From Sclerurus mexicanus (lineage: Eukaryota; Chordata; Aves; Passeriformes; Furnariidae): 64,000 nucleotides of DNA. The notes under the pieces were generated by a model. The model made no database searches. It worked only from the letters and a program-made list of their open reading frames with translations, and had not been told where the DNA came from. The stretch lies in assembly GCA_013396755.1 (NCBI GenBank), contig VWZF01002844.1:1936055-2000054 (forward strand). Reading direction: 5' to 3'. This document shows positions 1-13,699 of the stretch, piece by piece. Each line of letters starts with the position of its first letter. Within the stretch, counting starts at the first letter, position 1. Both the position numbers and the translations under genes were made by a program.

Positions 1-2060
1 AGTATACAGGGCTCCAGAGAGCTGTAATTCAAAACAAGCAAAAATGTACAAGGAAAAACCTACTTTGCACAGATGCACAGATGCAGCAAGAGAAGCAGTA
101 CCTACAGTCATTTTTCTGCTTACATAGAAACCTTTCAATGATTTCTTCTCTAGTTACAAATAATTTCCAGCATACATTGTCAGCATATTGTTTGTTTTCT
201 GTGCTCTAATAGTAAGGGCTACTCTCCAAAATGGAATAATTCAGAAAAGTGATAAATTCTGTCCCTGATCTCTGGCCTGGAAATCTGAAGAAAGCAAAGC
301 AAACTGCAGACTCAATACATACCTGCTGAAGTTGAAATGTCAGTATTGCTTCCTCTTTTCTTTCTCTTCTTTCAAAACACAAGTCAGACCTACTCTCATT
401 TAGCATCTTCTAATTTAAGCTGGAGAGGATTTTTTTTTTCAAAGTCTATTACAAAATAAATGTTCTGTCATCTACAATTAGCAGAGAGCACTGGCCAGCT
501 GCCCAAGTAACTAATCAACATGAAACTTTTATCAAGACTTACTGCAAAGGATATACACTGTTATGCCAGATTCTATCACTAGTTTTTAAGGTGATAAAAT
601 GAAATTTGAGGCACAAATAAGTTTCTTGCTGTTAAGTTTTGCCTCATTTGAGAAGATGATAACTAACATCAAATTATATTTTGAGACTCCTGCAAGGAAA
701 TGTTTTGCAAATACTAATATCCTTATGGAAGTAACTGCTGTATGGTTATCTTCACTTATTGCTACCCTATCCTTCAGATGAGCAGAAAAGAGTTCTAATT
801 TAATTGCACAGCAACACAGCCAGAAATAGACACAGACAGTGACATCTGCACCAGAATTTCTCAGCTAGTCTGAAAATTTCCAACAAGTGCTTAGTACTGT
901 AAGTGGTTCCCTGCTTGGTAGCTTAATGCTAGACTGCTTTTGCCTGAAGAAAATTTCAGGTGCTTAATAAGAACTAATTCACCTTCTTAGCTCTATTTTC
1001 TGTTTCCTTAGCAATCCAGGCTACTAAGGATCTTTTTATCACTCTCCACAGAAGCATTCATTTCCTTGATATACTTCCAGTTTATGGAAATTTGATTTTC
1101 TTATCACTCCCTCAAAACTTGGACCACTTGCAAGGCACACATGGTAAGCAACCTGAACATGCCCTGTTCTAGACCACAGATTTGGTTTTAGTCTTTGTAT
1201 CTTACTCAAGAAAAAAGTTTTCAACAGATCCTTCTTCTTGGCTTCTTCTTTTGTATGACGATCCTTATGAGAAAAGGAGTTCATTAATGCCATTAGGTAC
1301 ATTCTGTAAGGCTCCCTGATAAGCTATTAAGTACATAGTCCAAAGATGCAGTTATGCAGTCCCCAGAGAGGATGCCAAGTGCTGCATTTAGTTTTGGGTG
1401 TCTTCTCAGTTATCCATCTGCTCCAAAGCAATCACAGCACCAGAGAGGCACACTGAGGAATTAAATCTATGAGTAGCCTAGTTATTTGTTGGCTCTTTAG
1501 ATTGATAACAAGCTATGCACTGTTATTGCATATAACCCATTGCTATTTTCTTCCCAAAGAGAAGTTGTTAGAATTTTTTAGCAGGCAGTACTCTACATCA
1601 GAGCATGCCAGCACATCTGTGTCGATACACAACGTTAGTCAGACAAAAAAAAAAATCAAAAAGAATTACCTGAACACTTGATTCCCTTCTGCAAATCTCT
1701 TTGTGGAGCTTTGTAGTCAGATTCTGCTCCTCCTCCAAGACCCTGCTCTACTCCCTGATGAGAAATCACATTTTGTTTGGGTAGCAGACTTTTTTCCTCA
1801 AGGTGTGCCAAAGTCACTGACTTACACTTCGGTAGCTGGTGACAGCAGTGTGCCCACTGGCTCCTGAGGATTGCAGCTGTTTGTGCTCTTCACTGCTCAA
1901 ACCTGAATGTGCCTACGGGACCTTGAAGAAAAATGTGCATCTGAATATCTGAGGCTGTGTTGTACAATATGTTGTCTAATTTCAACACTGTGGTACACTG
2001 GCTTCCCTAGGAGGCTTTCTTAATGTAGTCTTATTGCTTGATATACTCCGGTGGCTGCAA
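1..2060. other. Unique AT-rich non-coding stretch
   Basis: No gene, repeat family or RNA gene is recognised here. Open frames are short (87 codons at most, minus strand 1039-1302) and resemble nothing known. The DNA is AT-rich with very few CpG dinucleotides, like most of the window. Confidence 0.6.
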
Positions 2061-2094
2061 TGCGCTTTGCTCACCGGGGATGTGGCAAAGCGCA
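2061..2094. repeat. Inverted repeat, 10-bp stem with 14-nt loop
   Basis: TGCGCTTTGC at 2061-2070 is answered by its exact reverse complement at 2085-2094, around the loop 2071-2084. The stem holds CpG steps in an otherwise CpG-poor region. One such hairpin is expected by chance in 64 kb if any loop length is allowed, so function is not implied. No known RNA family is recognised. Confidence 0.6.
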
Positions 2095-3816
2095 GCTACT
2101 TGAAAACAAACACTGCTCATCGTTGACAGGGAGAGGAAGAAGCAAGTAAACAGAGACCATGCTGGCAATGTGTCAGGATGGAGCAGGCAGTCTCTTCTCT
2201 TTCAAAGGCACTGGCAGCCCCCTTATTAACCAGGCTGCAAATGCTACCTGATCCATGCAGCTGTGTCTACACCACTTGGTTGCCCTCGGCACAGACAATA
2301 TCTAACCTCTCCTGTGCATCAGCTGAAGGGGGCGCTGCTCCAAGCACAACTCTCATAGAACTAGGGATCTTTTCTTTTTGAGGAGGCCAGCAATGCCTTG
2401 ATGGCATCACCCCAAATGTTTTAATCTCATGCACATACAAATGAAAGTATAAAGGTAGACAGGGTTATTCCATAAAAATGCTGCTGTTTAAAACCACATT
2501 TTGAATCAATGTTTCGCTGCAGGATATTGCCTCCATAATATATTGCATCAATACATCAACAAAGGAGTGTAAGTCTGATACTTCACTGTTCCATAAATCA
2601 TCCTCCCCTTCTCAGCTGTAGAATTTATTGATTAACAGGATGGATATCTGGAAGAAGAAATATAAAACTCTCAGGATGTTTTCACCTAGTGTTTGAGGAA
2701 TATGTGGAAAACAAACTTCTAATTTTCTTATAGAGGAGCATGTACTGTGTCTGGGAAAGAGGACAGCCTCAGATCTTTCTTCCTCCAGTTCCCCTTTTGC
2801 TGCTGTCTCTGCAGAGGCACATTTCCCATCTCCATGGAAACAGGAGGAAGAACACGATTTGCCTCTCTGCAGAAGACCCTCTCAATAAAGCTGCCCAGAG
2901 TTTCTGGCCACTCACAACCCAACCAGTGACACCAGGGGTCCCTTTGGGACCTGATCTGTTCTGGGACACCTGGACCAACTGCTTCCAGCACAGTTTTCCT
3001 TCCCAGAACCCTGCTTTACTTTTCCTCTTGAAACTGACTAAAAGTAATACAATAATTTTGACAGCACATTTGAAGGGGAGCCCATCCCTCCTCCGGAGGC
3101 AGCCGTGGCAGACAGAGCGGATAGGGCAGAGGGAGCTGGGTTCCCAGCAAATGTGGGGCTGAAATACATGCTGAGACAGCTGGGATTGCTGTGAGGGAGG
3201 TTCTTGTGGTGACACACAGCTGAGTTGGTGCTAAGGGCATGGATCTCAAAGCTCCTTCACACCTTTTGTCCCCTCTTTTCTCCCCCCTCACTTCTGGACA
3301 CAAAATCTTATTGTCACTCTTAACACTGCTTTCCCTCCACCTTCCAGAAGTCCCACTGCAGGACAGAAAGCACCTATTACTTCTTCTGTGAAGCAAACAT
3401 GATACCTGTCTGCAGCCCCTTCTGCCAGTCCACCTATCAACATCTTCTCCATGGGTATTTTTGTCTAATCCATGGCCTGGAAGGGATAATGTTTTCCATC
3501 ACATCTGGAGGAAATAGCACAAGACTGTAAAACTTGGATGGTACCCTCTAAAACTGTCTCAGAATAAATTAAATTAAATAAACTGGATTATTAAAATCCT
3601 GTTGCAGGATTTCACCATTCAGATGATGGATACAATTGTCAGTATCTGGCATTTGTGAATGATGAAATCAGTTCTGTGGGAGAAAAAGCAGAGATTATTT
3701 GCAGTGCAGGGAGAAATAAGGTAGTGCAGGTTTCAGATCACTGCTATGCTACAGGAGATGGGACTTCCTGGTGCAAAGGCTGGATTCCAGTCTACAACTT
3801 TGTCTTGTTTCAACAT
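2095..3816. other. Unique non-coding stretch with overlapping open frames
   Basis: Between about 2728 and 3396 several frames on both strands stay open at once (140 codons plus at 2740-3162; 148 codons minus at 2769-3215; 126 codons minus at 3016-3396). Simultaneous openness in several frames points to locally higher GC rather than to one gene. None of the translations has a recognisable domain, and no exon boundaries stand out. Confidence 0.5.
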
Positions 3817-3877
3817 ACAAAAAAATCTTAAAAAAAAAAAAAAAAAGAAAAAAGAAAACCCCAAAGAAGAAGCCCCT
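3817..3877 (+). repeat. A-rich low-complexity tract
   Basis: A 17-base A run (3830-3846) is followed by short A runs split by G and C. It could be the tail of a retrocopy, but the upstream 200 bases show no recognisable gene-derived sequence, and CR1, the active retrotransposon family here, does not make poly(A) tails. Simple expansion is the safer reading. Confidence 0.7.
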
Positions 3878-4491
3878 ACTATTACCTGGTAATCAGCATT
3901 TTATTCAGAGACTTTTTTTAACTTTTCCTATGACCACAGATCATTTTAGACAGAGTACTGTCCTTCTGGACTTACAGTGCCTACACAGCTGTTCATAGAT
4001 ATGCTGTGTTCTTTCCTTCAAGAGAAGAGGATATATATCAACTATCAGGTTTCTCATCCTGATACCTGGGCCCAAACAGTTCATGATCAAAATCTTTCAG
4101 AAACATGAGTTCTGAGTAAAGAAGAGTCAGTCATGATTGCTTCAAAAATCCACTTTCCCCTAGATGAGTCAGGTTTTAAGTCTAGAAGACTGGAGAAGGT
4201 TGGAATAGGATATTTTTTCAGATTATTAAATCAACCATTAAGTGGATAAAGAGAATTAATAAGAGGAAGCTACTAGTGTGGAATAAAAATATAGTTAATG
4301 GAAATTTACAAGAAATATCTAATCCTTCACTATAAATGAAAAAAACACAATAATTCTAAAGAGACCATATATAAAATAAAAAGAAAAAGTATACTGAAAA
4401 GTCAACAAAGTCAACAAAGAAGCAAATAAATTCAAAAAAAGTTTTTGATTACTATAGCATTGGTAACTAACAACTAACAACCAGCAAAATT

Positions 4492-4517
4492 AATTATTAG
4501 ATTAAATTATTAGATTA
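4492..4517. repeat. 13-bp tandem duplication
   Basis: AATTATTAGATTA occurs twice head to tail (4492-4504 and 4505-4517) in AT-rich DNA. This is a typical replication-slippage product. Confidence 0.9.
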
Positions 4518-7500
4518 AATGTTTTAATTTAAATAACTGAAAGTAGCATCTTACTACTCATCAATTTCCAAAATATTTTGTGCTTCTATATTTAACTTCA
4601 AAAGTATCAATTTCAGGCTTTTATGTAGTTTAACATTTTTAATATTTAATGTTCATAATATTTTAATTGATGAAAATTTACTGGAGAAGACATAACTTAG
4701 TAAGATAGCCAACTTTACAGTTGCTTTAGTAACACTTGGTATCCTTTATATTTTCTGTTAGCAAAGTATCTAGTCCCATTATGTCTTCTTGAAATTTAAA
4801 TCTAATTTGAAAGAGTACCAATTTAATAGAGTTCATGGTCCACTTTTATGTATTTTAATTGTTTCAATTATTAACTCTGCTAAATGGCCATATGGAAAGT
4901 ACCTTTTCATGTGCTGTTAATTCCCTGATTTCTGTATCGTAATATCTGTTCTCAGCAAAGAAGAAGTTACACCAGCTTCTATCATCATGCTCCTTTGTTC
5001 TTACTCATCTATTTTGATTTCAGACACAAAATCCATCAGGAGGTATAACTGGACATCCTTTGAGGGTCTGGGTAATCATCCAGCTTAAACTGCTATTTGT
5101 GTGTCTTTGCAGAGCTCAGACAAAAAACAATAAATAAGTGTAACATCTTTCATCCTCAAACCCTGAGACTGGTCTGTGGTTCCAACCCAACCTGTGAAGC
5201 AACAGGTCAGCTAAATCTGATCTTTGTTGACAATATCCCTCAGAGAACAGCAAGGGCTTTTAAAAATACTCTTCTATTTGTTTAATCTTCACATATGTTT
5301 CTGAGGAAATGGATGCATCACTGTGTATGATGGCCACACCAAAGATAGCTTTGGTTTATGAGTTTTGTCCACTTTTCAATTCCTTTCCAAATATACTTGT
5401 GCAACATAAAGCACACTTTTCAGTTCATTCAGTTCATGCTTGATGAATTTCTTGGAGAATGGGGCCATGAATTTTTAACAGCTCTGCAGACATAAAGGAA
5501 ATAATATATATTCCTTTTATTCTTCTCTAAGCAATTTGACAAAGGAAGTTGTCCCTGTGCTCCCAGCAAAGGGATCTTCATTCAGCTGAGATGCTTGCTG
5601 TGTGTGCCAAGGCAGTATTTCATGCTCCTGCCCTGGTCAATGTCTCTCAGAGAACAGCAGAAAGGTTGATGTTCCAGGTCAATTTTTCCTTTCTGACTGT
5701 TTGCCAGAGGAGAAGGGAACATTATGACTTTTCTAACTACTCCACACTACCTGGATTCCTTGTTGCCTTAAAAGCAAAGATCGTTGAAAAACAAAACTTC
5801 ACCTGAACTGCAGCTGCTGCTGAGGGGCTCACAAGTTGCAGTTTTAGTGAAGTCCCAACTTGCTCATTTTTCTCTCACTTCTCTCTTGAACTACACCTGC
5901 AGCTTCCCACTATACATCAGACAGCAAACGCACTGCTTCAAATTTTATCAGAAGGTGCATAACTGAGTGTGAGGACAAAAGGAATGTGCAGGAGCTCCTT
6001 CTATTGCTTTATGTATGTTCTCTGGGTTCTGTTTAATTTCACCCTATTTTGGAGTTTCATGGGTTAAAGATAAGCTTAAGCCATCACCTGCTGTGCAAAT
6101 CTAAAAGCAACTTTAGTCAAGGTCAGAACTGTTATATACAAGTATCCTGTCATATTTAACTTCTCTTTCAATCTACATCCTATAGCTTGACTAAAATAAA
6201 TAAAAAAGATGTTTTTCTGACTATAACAGCTACTGCTTTTTCTTTTCATTAAAGCTGTAGATTTATGTATTTTCTTCCCAGCAACAGTATCTGGGCAGGA
6301 CCTACATTTTACCTTCATTTTTCTACCGCACAGAGAGTACTGTCATTGTTTAAGAGCTAAAAATGACAATGCTATAGCAGCCTCCAGCCATTATTACTTT
6401 CAGATGTATGCGGTTTTCCTTTGGCTGCCTTCTAAGATTTGAGCTATTTCTCTGAATATACATGCATGCACACATTTTCTCAGGGAAAAAACAAAACAAA
6501 AACAAAACCCACCAACTGCTCAGAACCAACAGTTTAACTCAAAGGTGTTGGCTGATTTATTAATGCCCAGCTTCTGTCTCTCCAGTGCCATGCGCTGGTC
6601 ACGCTCACATTCCCCCCTGAGCTGCTGTGGTTTCTCCCGGCCATTTGCTGGGCTCAGTGCGTAGACCATGGTGTGATGGGAGGAGGCAATGTGGAGGCTG
6701 CTTTGCCATGACCATAGCAGGGAACTGCGGGAGCTGAAGAGCCAGGACATGCTCGTTTCTGCAGCTCCTCCAATGGCACAGTAATTGGCAGCTTCTCTCC
6801 TGAACCCCCAGATCCTGGTTACAGACATAATAGCCTTTTGAGGGATGTTCAAATACTGACTTCTGAGAAGAAACTTTCTTTAAGACAGTACTTGAGGTGC
6901 ACTGAGAATTTACTTGAGTTAACTTTGCTTTTATCTGAGCAATATTTTGCTATGACCTCCAGGGAATGAGGCAAGTAGAGCAATTGAAAGACAGAACATT
7001 TTTGGTAATGCTGCAAATTACAGTTTGTAGCAACCTAGGCTCTGATTAGCAAGTGCCTAATCTGTAGCACAGGAGAAATTCCAGTAAAAAACAATCTGTA
7101 TGCTGAAGTATATTGCAAAATTTGAGTCTTGGTGACTATTTTCTGCCCATTGATTGATATGTGTCCTGAAATTTGCTGATCACATTCACTTTAGAACACC
7201 AACAAGGAGCCTAATTCATGTCACAATAGGCTCGTGTCCCTTTTCTAATCATCAGTGTGTATCAGGACCACAAGAGCAATTTTATCTGAAAACTTAGTTT
7301 ATCAAGTAAGTTCCAGATTTATTCATCTGTAGTAAAAGCTCTCAATAGAAATTCTTGTCAATATTTTAAAGCCATTTGTCGAGGTGCAAATATGGAATTG
7401 ATCTCATCCACTCCCACTTACCTACAGACTGGTGTTACTGGGGCACCCAAACAGATGCTGTACCAATTATTTGCAATCATTCATGGCAATTAATCTTAGC

Positions 7501-7716
7501 AAATTCTGGGTCAACTAAAAGGTATTTTAAGCACAGTCTTATGAGTCAGGCTTGCTAGTCAGTAGTGGAAAGGAAACCCTTTGGAAGTGTATCTCACTCC
7601 AGTGAAAATGGAAAGTGTCTAAATACCACTTTAGATACTTTATGTTTAAACAGCATAAACAAAACAAGACTATGAAGACTGGAAACCACAGTCCCCCAGA
7701 TGTTACTGCCAGTGAG

Positions 7717-7756
7717 CTATATTTCTAAATCACTAAGTTTCTATATTTCTAAATCA
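7717..7756. repeat. 16-bp direct repeat, 24-bp period
   Basis: CTATATTTCTAAATCA at 7717-7732 is repeated exactly at 7741-7756. The 24-bp offset equals that of the duplication at 53936-53977. Local duplication by slippage is the simplest cause. Confidence 0.9.
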
Positions 7757-8468
7757 TGCATTCTGTCTTCCTCCTTCCAAAATAGTAGAAATTTTATTCT
7801 GATTTCAATTGAGCAAATGGAAAACTAATTAAAAGTAAAAAAACCCAAATGCATGTCTTTGCTTGTTTCATTTGGTGTCAGGATTACGGCTGGAAACAGC
7901 AGTCAAGTATAAAATTCATCACCCATTTTTAGACAGCAAGGTGTCTACAGTACATGTATCTATGTGTGAGTTGGTGTTCAAGCTTTTGTTAGTTAGGCAA
8001 CAAATTAACACAGATTAAGCAAAACAAGACTAACATTGGTGTCAGCTGAATATCCAAGCTATGTAACTGATCAGCCCAAATAATGGGAAGATTCTATTGC
8101 CAAAATATTGATGCCATATTAGGCATATCCAGCTTCTGCTTAAAAAATGGTTGGACCTCCCAGAAGTCCCAGCTGGTTTTGATAGCCCAAAATATACAGC
8201 AGCAGGTGACACATTTAGGTAAAGAAGTCACACACCATTGACTTGAGCACCATTGGCTGTGATGGAAGTTTAAGCACATATGGACACCCATATGCAAACA
8301 TCTGAACTTCAACGTCTGCAAACTGGAACAGTTTTATATACATAATAATATGCTGCATCATTAAAACTTGGATTCATCTTTATTTCACTGCTATCGTTAG
8401 CCTCCCAGTGTTTCATTTCTATGCTTGTTACTTAATCAGTGCTACCTGTAATTCTCCAGGAGGATGTA

Positions 8469-8498
8469 AGTCATGTCTCTCCTCCCAAGGACATGACT
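8469..8498. repeat. Short inverted repeat, 9-bp stem
   Basis: AGTCATGTC at 8469-8477 pairs with GACATGACT at 8490-8498 around a 12-nt pyrimidine-rich loop. A stem of this length is expected by chance several times in the window. Confidence 0.6.
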
Positions 8499-11400
8499 GC
8501 TGGCAGGCTAATTTGTAAGGGAGTGCTGGTGGAGCCACTTAGGCAAATACAGCCAAATAATTTGTAAATTCAGAGGGATGGCTGGGATAGATTTATAGAC
8601 TTCAAATTTCAACCCAGCACAGACCAGAGAGAAGATAATTGGGAAGCATTATACATGTTACATCTCCAAGCAAGAATGTTGAAAGAAACAAGTAAAGGAA
8701 CCCAGAGAAACTTTTCTTTTTCTCTCACAAGCTTGTTTCAGAATATAGAATGCTTCAGATATTCAAAAATGTGGTTTCCTTGTTGTCACTGTGGTAACAT
8801 TAGCTTTAGGTTGATTCCTGCTGCTGTGTGACAGCTGTTGAAGACATCAGTTGGAAAGCACAGAACATAAGTTTGTCACATAAGTTTAAGCTAACCAATC
8901 ACTCATCTTGCTGTAAAACTGAACCTGGTCATCTTCTGTGTAATATCTGGCCACTGGAATGTTAAAGCTGCTATAGTGGCATCTTAGCTAATAGCAGCCA
9001 TCAATAAAAATGGATTCCACAAAAAGAAAGCATCAATTAAAACTATAAAACCACAAGAAAGCAGTCACTTTTAATGCATCACTTATCACAACAACCCTGT
9101 ATTTTCTTCTACAGTTTTTAGAACTCTCGTTGCTATAACAACTGGATGCAGCCTTTACACAGTGTGGGCCAAACCCTGTCCTTGATGGCACAGATGCAAA
9201 TTCAGAATAACTTTGCTAAAATGCCTAGAAAAACAGTGGGACCCACTATCTCTTTATGTAATCATTTTCTTCTGCTGCTTTGCCTTGTCAGGAAGACAAG
9301 ATGTTTTTCTCTTCTACTCTGAATAAGCTCATAATGTAGTGGAATAATCAGACATAATGACAGGTTAACCCACAAAGGAGTGTTAAATCTTAAATACCAT
9401 ATTAAGTAATTTTTAAATTTGTATATTGACAGGTTTTTTAAAAAGCCCAAGAAAAGAGAAAATCTAAGATAGGAATATATTCCCTCTCTTCAGAGGCTAC
9501 ATATAAATCATATAATACAATTAATAACTTGCATAATAAGATGTATCAAAGCGTTAATTCAGACTTATTTGGATAAACAGAAGATACTCTCACAGAAAGA
9601 AATGCACTGGAGAGTCTTGTATCTCATTGCTTATAGCAGGGCCCCATGCAGACAAACACTGTTTCATTTCCATGTAATTTATTTAAAAAGAAATCATCAC
9701 AAAGTATTCTCAGACTTGACACTCTCTTCAAGGAAATCCACAGCAATTTGCTGTCACATCACAGTCTATGTATGGATCAGTACAACCAAAGAAAGCAGAG
9801 TCCAGGAAGAAAGTCTGGATCTATTCTGTCTGGATTATCTATAGAAACATTTTCCAGGCTGCCAACCAAATAACATTTTAATTAATTATAATAGCAATCA
9901 GAAACCCAGTCAAACAAGTGCTTTGGAACTTGGTAGAGCTAAATCTGGCAGAGTTATACCCTAATAATAGTTCTAACATCCATTTCTGTTAAAAAACAAA
10001 TTAAGCTATGAGGCAAATTCTGTGAGTAGGCTGGAAAGAGGGATATGCAGAATTTCAAAGGCAAGGAATTCTTTATATGCAGTCTAAACAACTAACCAAC
10101 CTGCAAAATTCTATACAGTAGAGATATATTTTCCCTATTAAATTCAAAAAGTATGGAGCTGCCATTCTTGACAATTGCCCTTCACATTTTAAGGCTTTCT
10201 CTGGATGCAAGGATAGCCAAAGATCTGAAAAAGCTGGCAGCAAGAAGAGAGGTCACTTGTTACATTCAGAGCAATCTTAGAATGACATCATTTTAGAATG
10301 TAATTTTGCTAGCAAACCTAATAGCAGCCATTACTAGTGCTCAGATGTCACTCTGAAGATTTACGCATCAACATTGCACTGAGGCAGTACAAGAACCTCA
10401 GAAAAACAGGTTAGCAAGGTTTGCTACCCAATGAAAATGTAAGATTATAAAGTAAAAAATGCACCTGGCCAGGACATCAAGAGGTCAGTTACTTTGTCTA
10501 GCTGTCCAAAGGCAAGATCATCTCTAACTACATCACTCCAGATAGCTTTTTATTTAAAGCTTCCATTTAAAGACCTTCACCAAAAGAGATTTCACAATTT
10601 CCAGTCACTTGATTTCAATGGCTTGTTATCTTTGTCATTAGAAAGTTCTACAGTGCTCTTGAGGGTGTGATTTCAGCATGGATAGATATTACTGCAATAG
10701 CTTTACTGCAGTCTCAGACATGAAGAGTAGTGAAACCATATCAACACAGGTTGCGTTGGCCAAGCTTTGACTGGATGCCCATTAGTAAAAAAGAGGCCTA
10801 TAGTTTTAATGATATTGATCAAAACCAGCTGATCTGGTTTATTTTGCTCCCATCACTGGGATTAATTTTATCACTTGGATTAATTTTATTTTCTTTGAGG
10901 CCATGATGTGTGAACACCATGATTTCCAAGCACTTATCCAGAATGTTTCAGGTTGATTCAGAATCAACTTGCAAGTGACTGATCAGTGCTGTACTGCCTG
11001 GTGTGTGTACTAGTAAGAAGCAGGCAAATGAACAAATAAATAAAATAGATTCTCTCATGTTTCATGGAAGATTAATTTCTGTGAGTCTATGCAATGAGCA
11101 TCACCACATTGCACCATAAGAAGAAAAATTGATAATTTCAGAAAAAAAGTGAACCTAGATTGGGAATCCTCCTTCAAAACTTTAGAAGAGGGATGTTAAA
11201 ATGAAATAACCCATCACAGAATCAAATGAGATAGAGGTATTTTACTAGAAGTGAAACATGTCCCACAGTGAGACCAGTCCTCCAAACCAAACTCTGAATA
11301 TCTGAACAGTAATGAAAGTCCAACACAACTTTTTATAGTCTAAGAAAATGGCTGATTGATGGCACATTGCTGGCATTTACAAGGGGGTATGACCCCACTG

Positions 11401-12059
11401 GCAGCAAAATCTCTTATTGGCATTTTATAACTGCATGGTGGTAGAGCGTTCATGCTCCTCTCTGCAGGGTAATTTTACCAGATCCAAAAGGAATGTACAA
11501 AGAGTGAAGGTGAAGGGCAGTGAGTGGAAAGATTATGACTGAAAACAGTTGCTGCAGAAGCATATGTTCATAGAGCCTTCATGACAAACATGGAAAAAAA
11601 AAAGGTCTGCACTTGACATTGCTGACAAAAGATTGAGAATAGAAACATTATCTGTGAAGAAGGAAGCCACTAAATCTGTTGGGGAAAAAATGAAGAAAAC
11701 ATCCTGCTGAGGAAATTTAAAGACCTAACTCATCTAAAACCTTCAACCAGCTTGAAATTCCCAGGTTAGGGGTTTCAACATCTGAATTTCCCTACAAACT
11801 CAATGATGGCAGGAGGAAAGGAATCATCTGTGTTGCAAAGCAACATAGAGCTCGCAAGCCTTAAACTGTGACCTGAAGGTGCCTCCCCCTTTCCTCTTAT
11901 CTAGGGAAGAGGTAAGAAACCTCTCAACATAGGCATCTCATTTTCAGTGGGATAGCCTCAGGGAACAGAGTCAAACCTGCATCACTGACCTGGTTTTATT
12001 ACAGGGTAAGTACTTTTCAGAGGAAGAAAAATAGAAAGTGCAACATAGTTATCAAAAGG

Positions 12060-12309
12060 AGCGGGAGGACAACACAAAGATTGTGTGGCATGAGGATGAT
12101 TCACCGCGTGCACAAACTATCTAAGGGTTTTAAGCCAAAAAGCCTCAGAGGCGCTGATCCTCTAATGCTTGCTGAGTACAACACTTACGGTGGCACCATT
12201 CTTCGTTGGTCATTAGGCACTGCTGTAATAAATGTGATGAATGGAATCTTTATAATGCCTGTAAAACCAAACCAGATGCCAAATAGGAGCCTTTACATTC
12301 TGTAAAGCG
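12060..12309 (+). other. CpG-dotted segment with isolated 74-codon frame (12081-12305)
   Basis: Within 250 bases there are at least six CpG dinucleotides (for example in GCGGG, CCGCGTG, GGCGCT, TACGG, TTCGTT, GCGGC), while both flanks have almost none. One frame, 12081-12305 on the plus strand, is open from ATG to TAA for 74 codons, with a basic N-terminal half and a mildly hydrophobic C-terminal half. I do not recognise the product. CpGs kept in a depleted background can mean constraint (a conserved non-coding element or an exon) or a young insertion such as a retrocopy. No promoter, splice site or poly(A) tail was identified. Confidence 0.25.
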
Positions 12310-13699
12310 GCAGTGAGTAAAATGATGAGACCTATAAATTAGAAGAAATCATCACTTTGAACAAATAAAAATAAAAATGAAAGAAAAGGTGTCTGTAAGG
12401 GATTTTTAGAGATTCTCTAGTCTACCTTCCCTTTCCAAGTCACGATCTGCTTATTCTTTTGACATTCCTGAAAAATGTTTATCTAAAACCTACTTTTAAA
12501 GACTGCTACTAATAAAGATTTCACAATTTCTGGAGACAAACTGTTTCCCAATTTAATTTGAAATTCCCCTGCAGCAACTTAAAATAGTTCCTTCTAGCCC
12601 TAATATCTACACATATTTCCCTCTTTTTATTCTGCTTCTTTTGAACCCAGCTCCCTATTTCAAGGAACACAAATTTGAGTAAGTCGGTAATACACTAATT
12701 TATACTCTTCACAGCCCTGCTGAAATTAGTTGCTTCCAACAGTGCAAAACTCAGCATGTAATTAAACTTATAAGATTTTATCTTAATGCTGAAATAAAGG
12801 TTTCAAAGGTTTCATTCATATAGACCTGTTCTTTATGCCCGTCTTGATACCTGTTATGTAGTTCTCTTACAATTTGTCCACATTTTATAATGTCAAATAA
12901 TTTATCACCTTCTATCTATTCAATCTAAGTCTTCAGTAATTTTCTATTATAACAGAATTTCTCTTCCTTTATTTTTCTTTTTAACACAAAATGACTTTCA
13001 GCTGAACTTCTTTATGTGGCCATCTGCGTAATCGCTATGACTCTTACTGAACCAGCAGCTTGCAGATTATTAAGTGGATTCTGTTCCTCCTGGTGTCATT
13101 GGGAGTTCTGCCATTGACTTCAATGAAAGCAGGACTAGACCCCTTGAAAGAGCCTTAGCACTGGATAACTCAAAACTCTGGTGAAAATTGACATTGGTAT
13201 ATTGACAACAGCTTGTTTTTATTTTAATTTAGAATCTGTTAATTGGATTAACCAGTCATTTTGTTTTGTGTGATGATTTTATATATCTGAATGCAATTTT
13301 CTATGATTAAATAGGAAATGTTTCCTTATTCAATCAACATACAACAAGAACAGTAAGCAGCTTTCATTGAAAAGTACAAATTCCAAATTGCATTTCTTCA
13401 TGCACCAGGAATCTTCAGGTGAAAAAGCAAATAGGGTGGGCGAGGGACTGGATGGAGAAAAGTGTTGAGGAAGAAGAAATTTGGTTTTGGAACTAGAAGT
13501 GCAAGAAGAATTAACCCAGTCTATTTCTCTTTCAAGCTTGTGTCTCAGACAGAAACAAAAAGGATTCCAAAGGCTGCACCCAAAGCCCCTGCTCTGGGCA
13601 GGTGCCAGCTTCACAGGTGTGTAGTCCTAAATCGTGTGTGATTCAATGTAATTTTGTTGGTTTTACACTAGCCAGGGATGGACAAAGGAAGGCTGGTGA
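12310..13699. other. Unique AT-rich non-coding stretch
   Basis: No recognisable feature. The minus-strand frame 13330-13614 (94 codons) resembles no known protein. Confidence 0.55.

Larger units (their letters stand above)
3878..12059. other. Unique AT-rich non-coding stretch
   Basis: About 8 kb with no recognisable exon, RNA gene or transposon. The part from 4200 to 4900 is especially AT-rich. Open frames reach only 110 codons (minus, 6520-6852) and match nothing known. Small slippage duplications and a short hairpin are listed separately. Confidence 0.55.

Noticed and set aside
3817..3877. A-rich run as the poly(A) tail of a processed pseudogene
   Set aside because: No recognisable mRNA-derived sequence precedes it and no flanking target duplication was found.
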